Below, in pieces: positions 63,375 to 64,000 of a stretch of DNA of 64,000 nt. The notes beneath the pieces were generated by a model that was not told where the DNA came from, did not search any database, and saw nothing but the letters and a program-made list of their open reading frames with translations. This DNA is from Dulcicalothrix desertica PCC 7102 (GTDB lineage Bacteria; Cyanobacteriota; Cyanobacteriia; Cyanobacteriales; Nostocaceae), in the NCBI RefSeq assembly GCF_003991905.1, contig NZ_RSCL01000032.1, forward strand, positions 28,417 to 92,416, in the 5' to 3' direction. The position numbers and the translations under genes were made by a program. Each line of letters opens with the position of its first letter. Position 1 is the stretch's first letter.

Positions 63375-63983
63375 ATGGCTTATAATCTTCGAGTGATTGA
63401 TATGGCAGAATGCGAGCGTCCGCGAGAGCGTTTGCTTGCACACGGTTCTAAATTACTATCCACAGCAGAGTTAATTGCAATTTTACTAGCTACAGGTCAA
63501 GGCGCCGGAAAGTTATCTGCAGTAGGTTTAGGACAACATATAATATCTGAGTTGTCAAAGTGTGAACGTGACCCTTTAGCAGCTCTACGTGAGGTAAATC
63601 CTTCGGAATTGATGAATATAAAAGGAATAGGGCCAGCAAAAGCAACAACTATTCTAGCTGCTGTTGAATTAGGTAAGCGCGCGTTCCAAGCAAGTCCAGA
63701 TCAACGGATTCCAGTAGAGAGTCCAGCAGATGCAGCAGCAGTGTTGAGTCAAGACTTAATGTGGTATCCGCAAGAAAGATTTGCCGTCATTTTACTAGAC
63801 GTGAAAAATAAAATGCTAGGAAAGCAAGTCATAACTATCGGTTCAGCAACAGAAACTCTTGCACCACCCAGAGAAATCTTCCGCGAAGTCATACGTCAAG
63901 GCGCCACTAGGTTAATAGTTGCACACAATCATCCTTCTGGTAGCAAGAAAACAACGATTTTTCAATACTTTCAGGCATCCTAA
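63375..63983 (+). pseudogene. radC: RadC-type gene disrupted at its 3' end
   Basis: The N-terminal UPF0758/RadC helix-hairpin-helix part is intact ([34 protein letters not shown]). The JAB/MPN metal motif begins ([13 protein letters not shown]) but the frame then departs from the family consensus (HNHPSGxxxPSxxD), ends [11 protein letters not shown] and stops at 63983. A normal RadC has about 35-45 more residues, including the third metal ligand Asp and the C-terminal DHLI..G segment. The tail looks like foreign DNA joined after codon 191, so the gene is truncated by an insertion or rearrangement running past the window edge. RadC function itself is not established. Confidence 0.75.
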
Positions 63984-64000
63984 TATAAATAATGCTCAAA

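Overview
The window comes from a filamentous, probably heterocyst-type cyanobacterium (order Nostocales or a close relative). The evidence is a gene for the photosystem II assembly protein Psb34, an NblA-type phycobilisome degradation gene, a fused thiO-thiG gene, CimA-type citramalate synthase, cyanobacterial hydrolases with a DUF1400-like N-terminus, many large hybrid sensor kinases, and families of short palindromic and heptameric (STRR-type) repeats between genes. The genus cannot be fixed from the sequence. No plasmid or phage genes and no CRISPR array were seen. The palindrome GGCGCC is extremely common (well over 100 copies by eye). The classic cyanobacterial HIP1 palindrome GCGATCGC was not found.

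Layout. 0.2-9.5 kb is core metabolism: a TPR protein, psb34, thiO-thiG (thiamin thiazole), a small membrane protein, a 2Fe-2S ferredoxin, cimA (isoleucine by citramalate), hisC (histidine). 9.7-15 kb has a CruA/CruP-type FAD enzyme, a COG3650-like secreted protein, an nblA-like gene whose 5' frame is shifted, and a MASE1 histidine kinase. 15-22 kb is a repeat-rich stretch with broken small genes, an AbiEi-type antitoxin-like gene with a decayed partner, and a secreted alpha/beta hydrolase. 21.6-24.4 kb holds a cupin, a cysteine hydrolase and a divergent Zn amidohydrolase that look like one nitrogen-compound catabolic unit. 24.6-34.8 kb has a two-partner-secretion exoprotein, a TspO-like protein, an MscS channel, a multi-receiver regulator, a NurA nuclease and a HAD hydrolase. 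35-43 kb has rpe, an atypical subtilase, a DUF6888/DUF6887-type pair (one frameshifted), a Rpn/DUF4351-like protein, a second alpha/beta hydrolase and the methionine-salvage genes mtnX-mtnB.

43.2-58.8 kb contains a truncated uppP, a 1,787-aa Ser/Thr kinase-ATPase-GAF-histidine kinase fusion, a stand-alone A-MT-PCP-reductase NRPS, two sensor kinases, and remnants of an AAA ATPase/RloB defence pair. 58.8-64 kb has an AIM24 protein, tRNA-Ala(UGC) next to the tRNA U34 hydroxylase gene trhO, an O-methyltransferase, a phosphoribulokinase paralogue and a radC gene that loses its 3' part just before the window ends.

The strongest unexplained signal is compositional. GATC is almost absent from the window (five sites by eye) except between about 49.44 and 54.56 kb, where there are about 19. 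This block covers the NRPS gene and the sensor part of the next kinase. It looks like a recently acquired block with a history different from its surroundings. A second theme is decay: at least seven small or accessory genes (nblA-like, a 15.5 kb tandem-domain gene, the antitoxin partner, DUF6887, uppP, AAA/RloB, radC) are frameshifted or truncated, while the large genes are intact.
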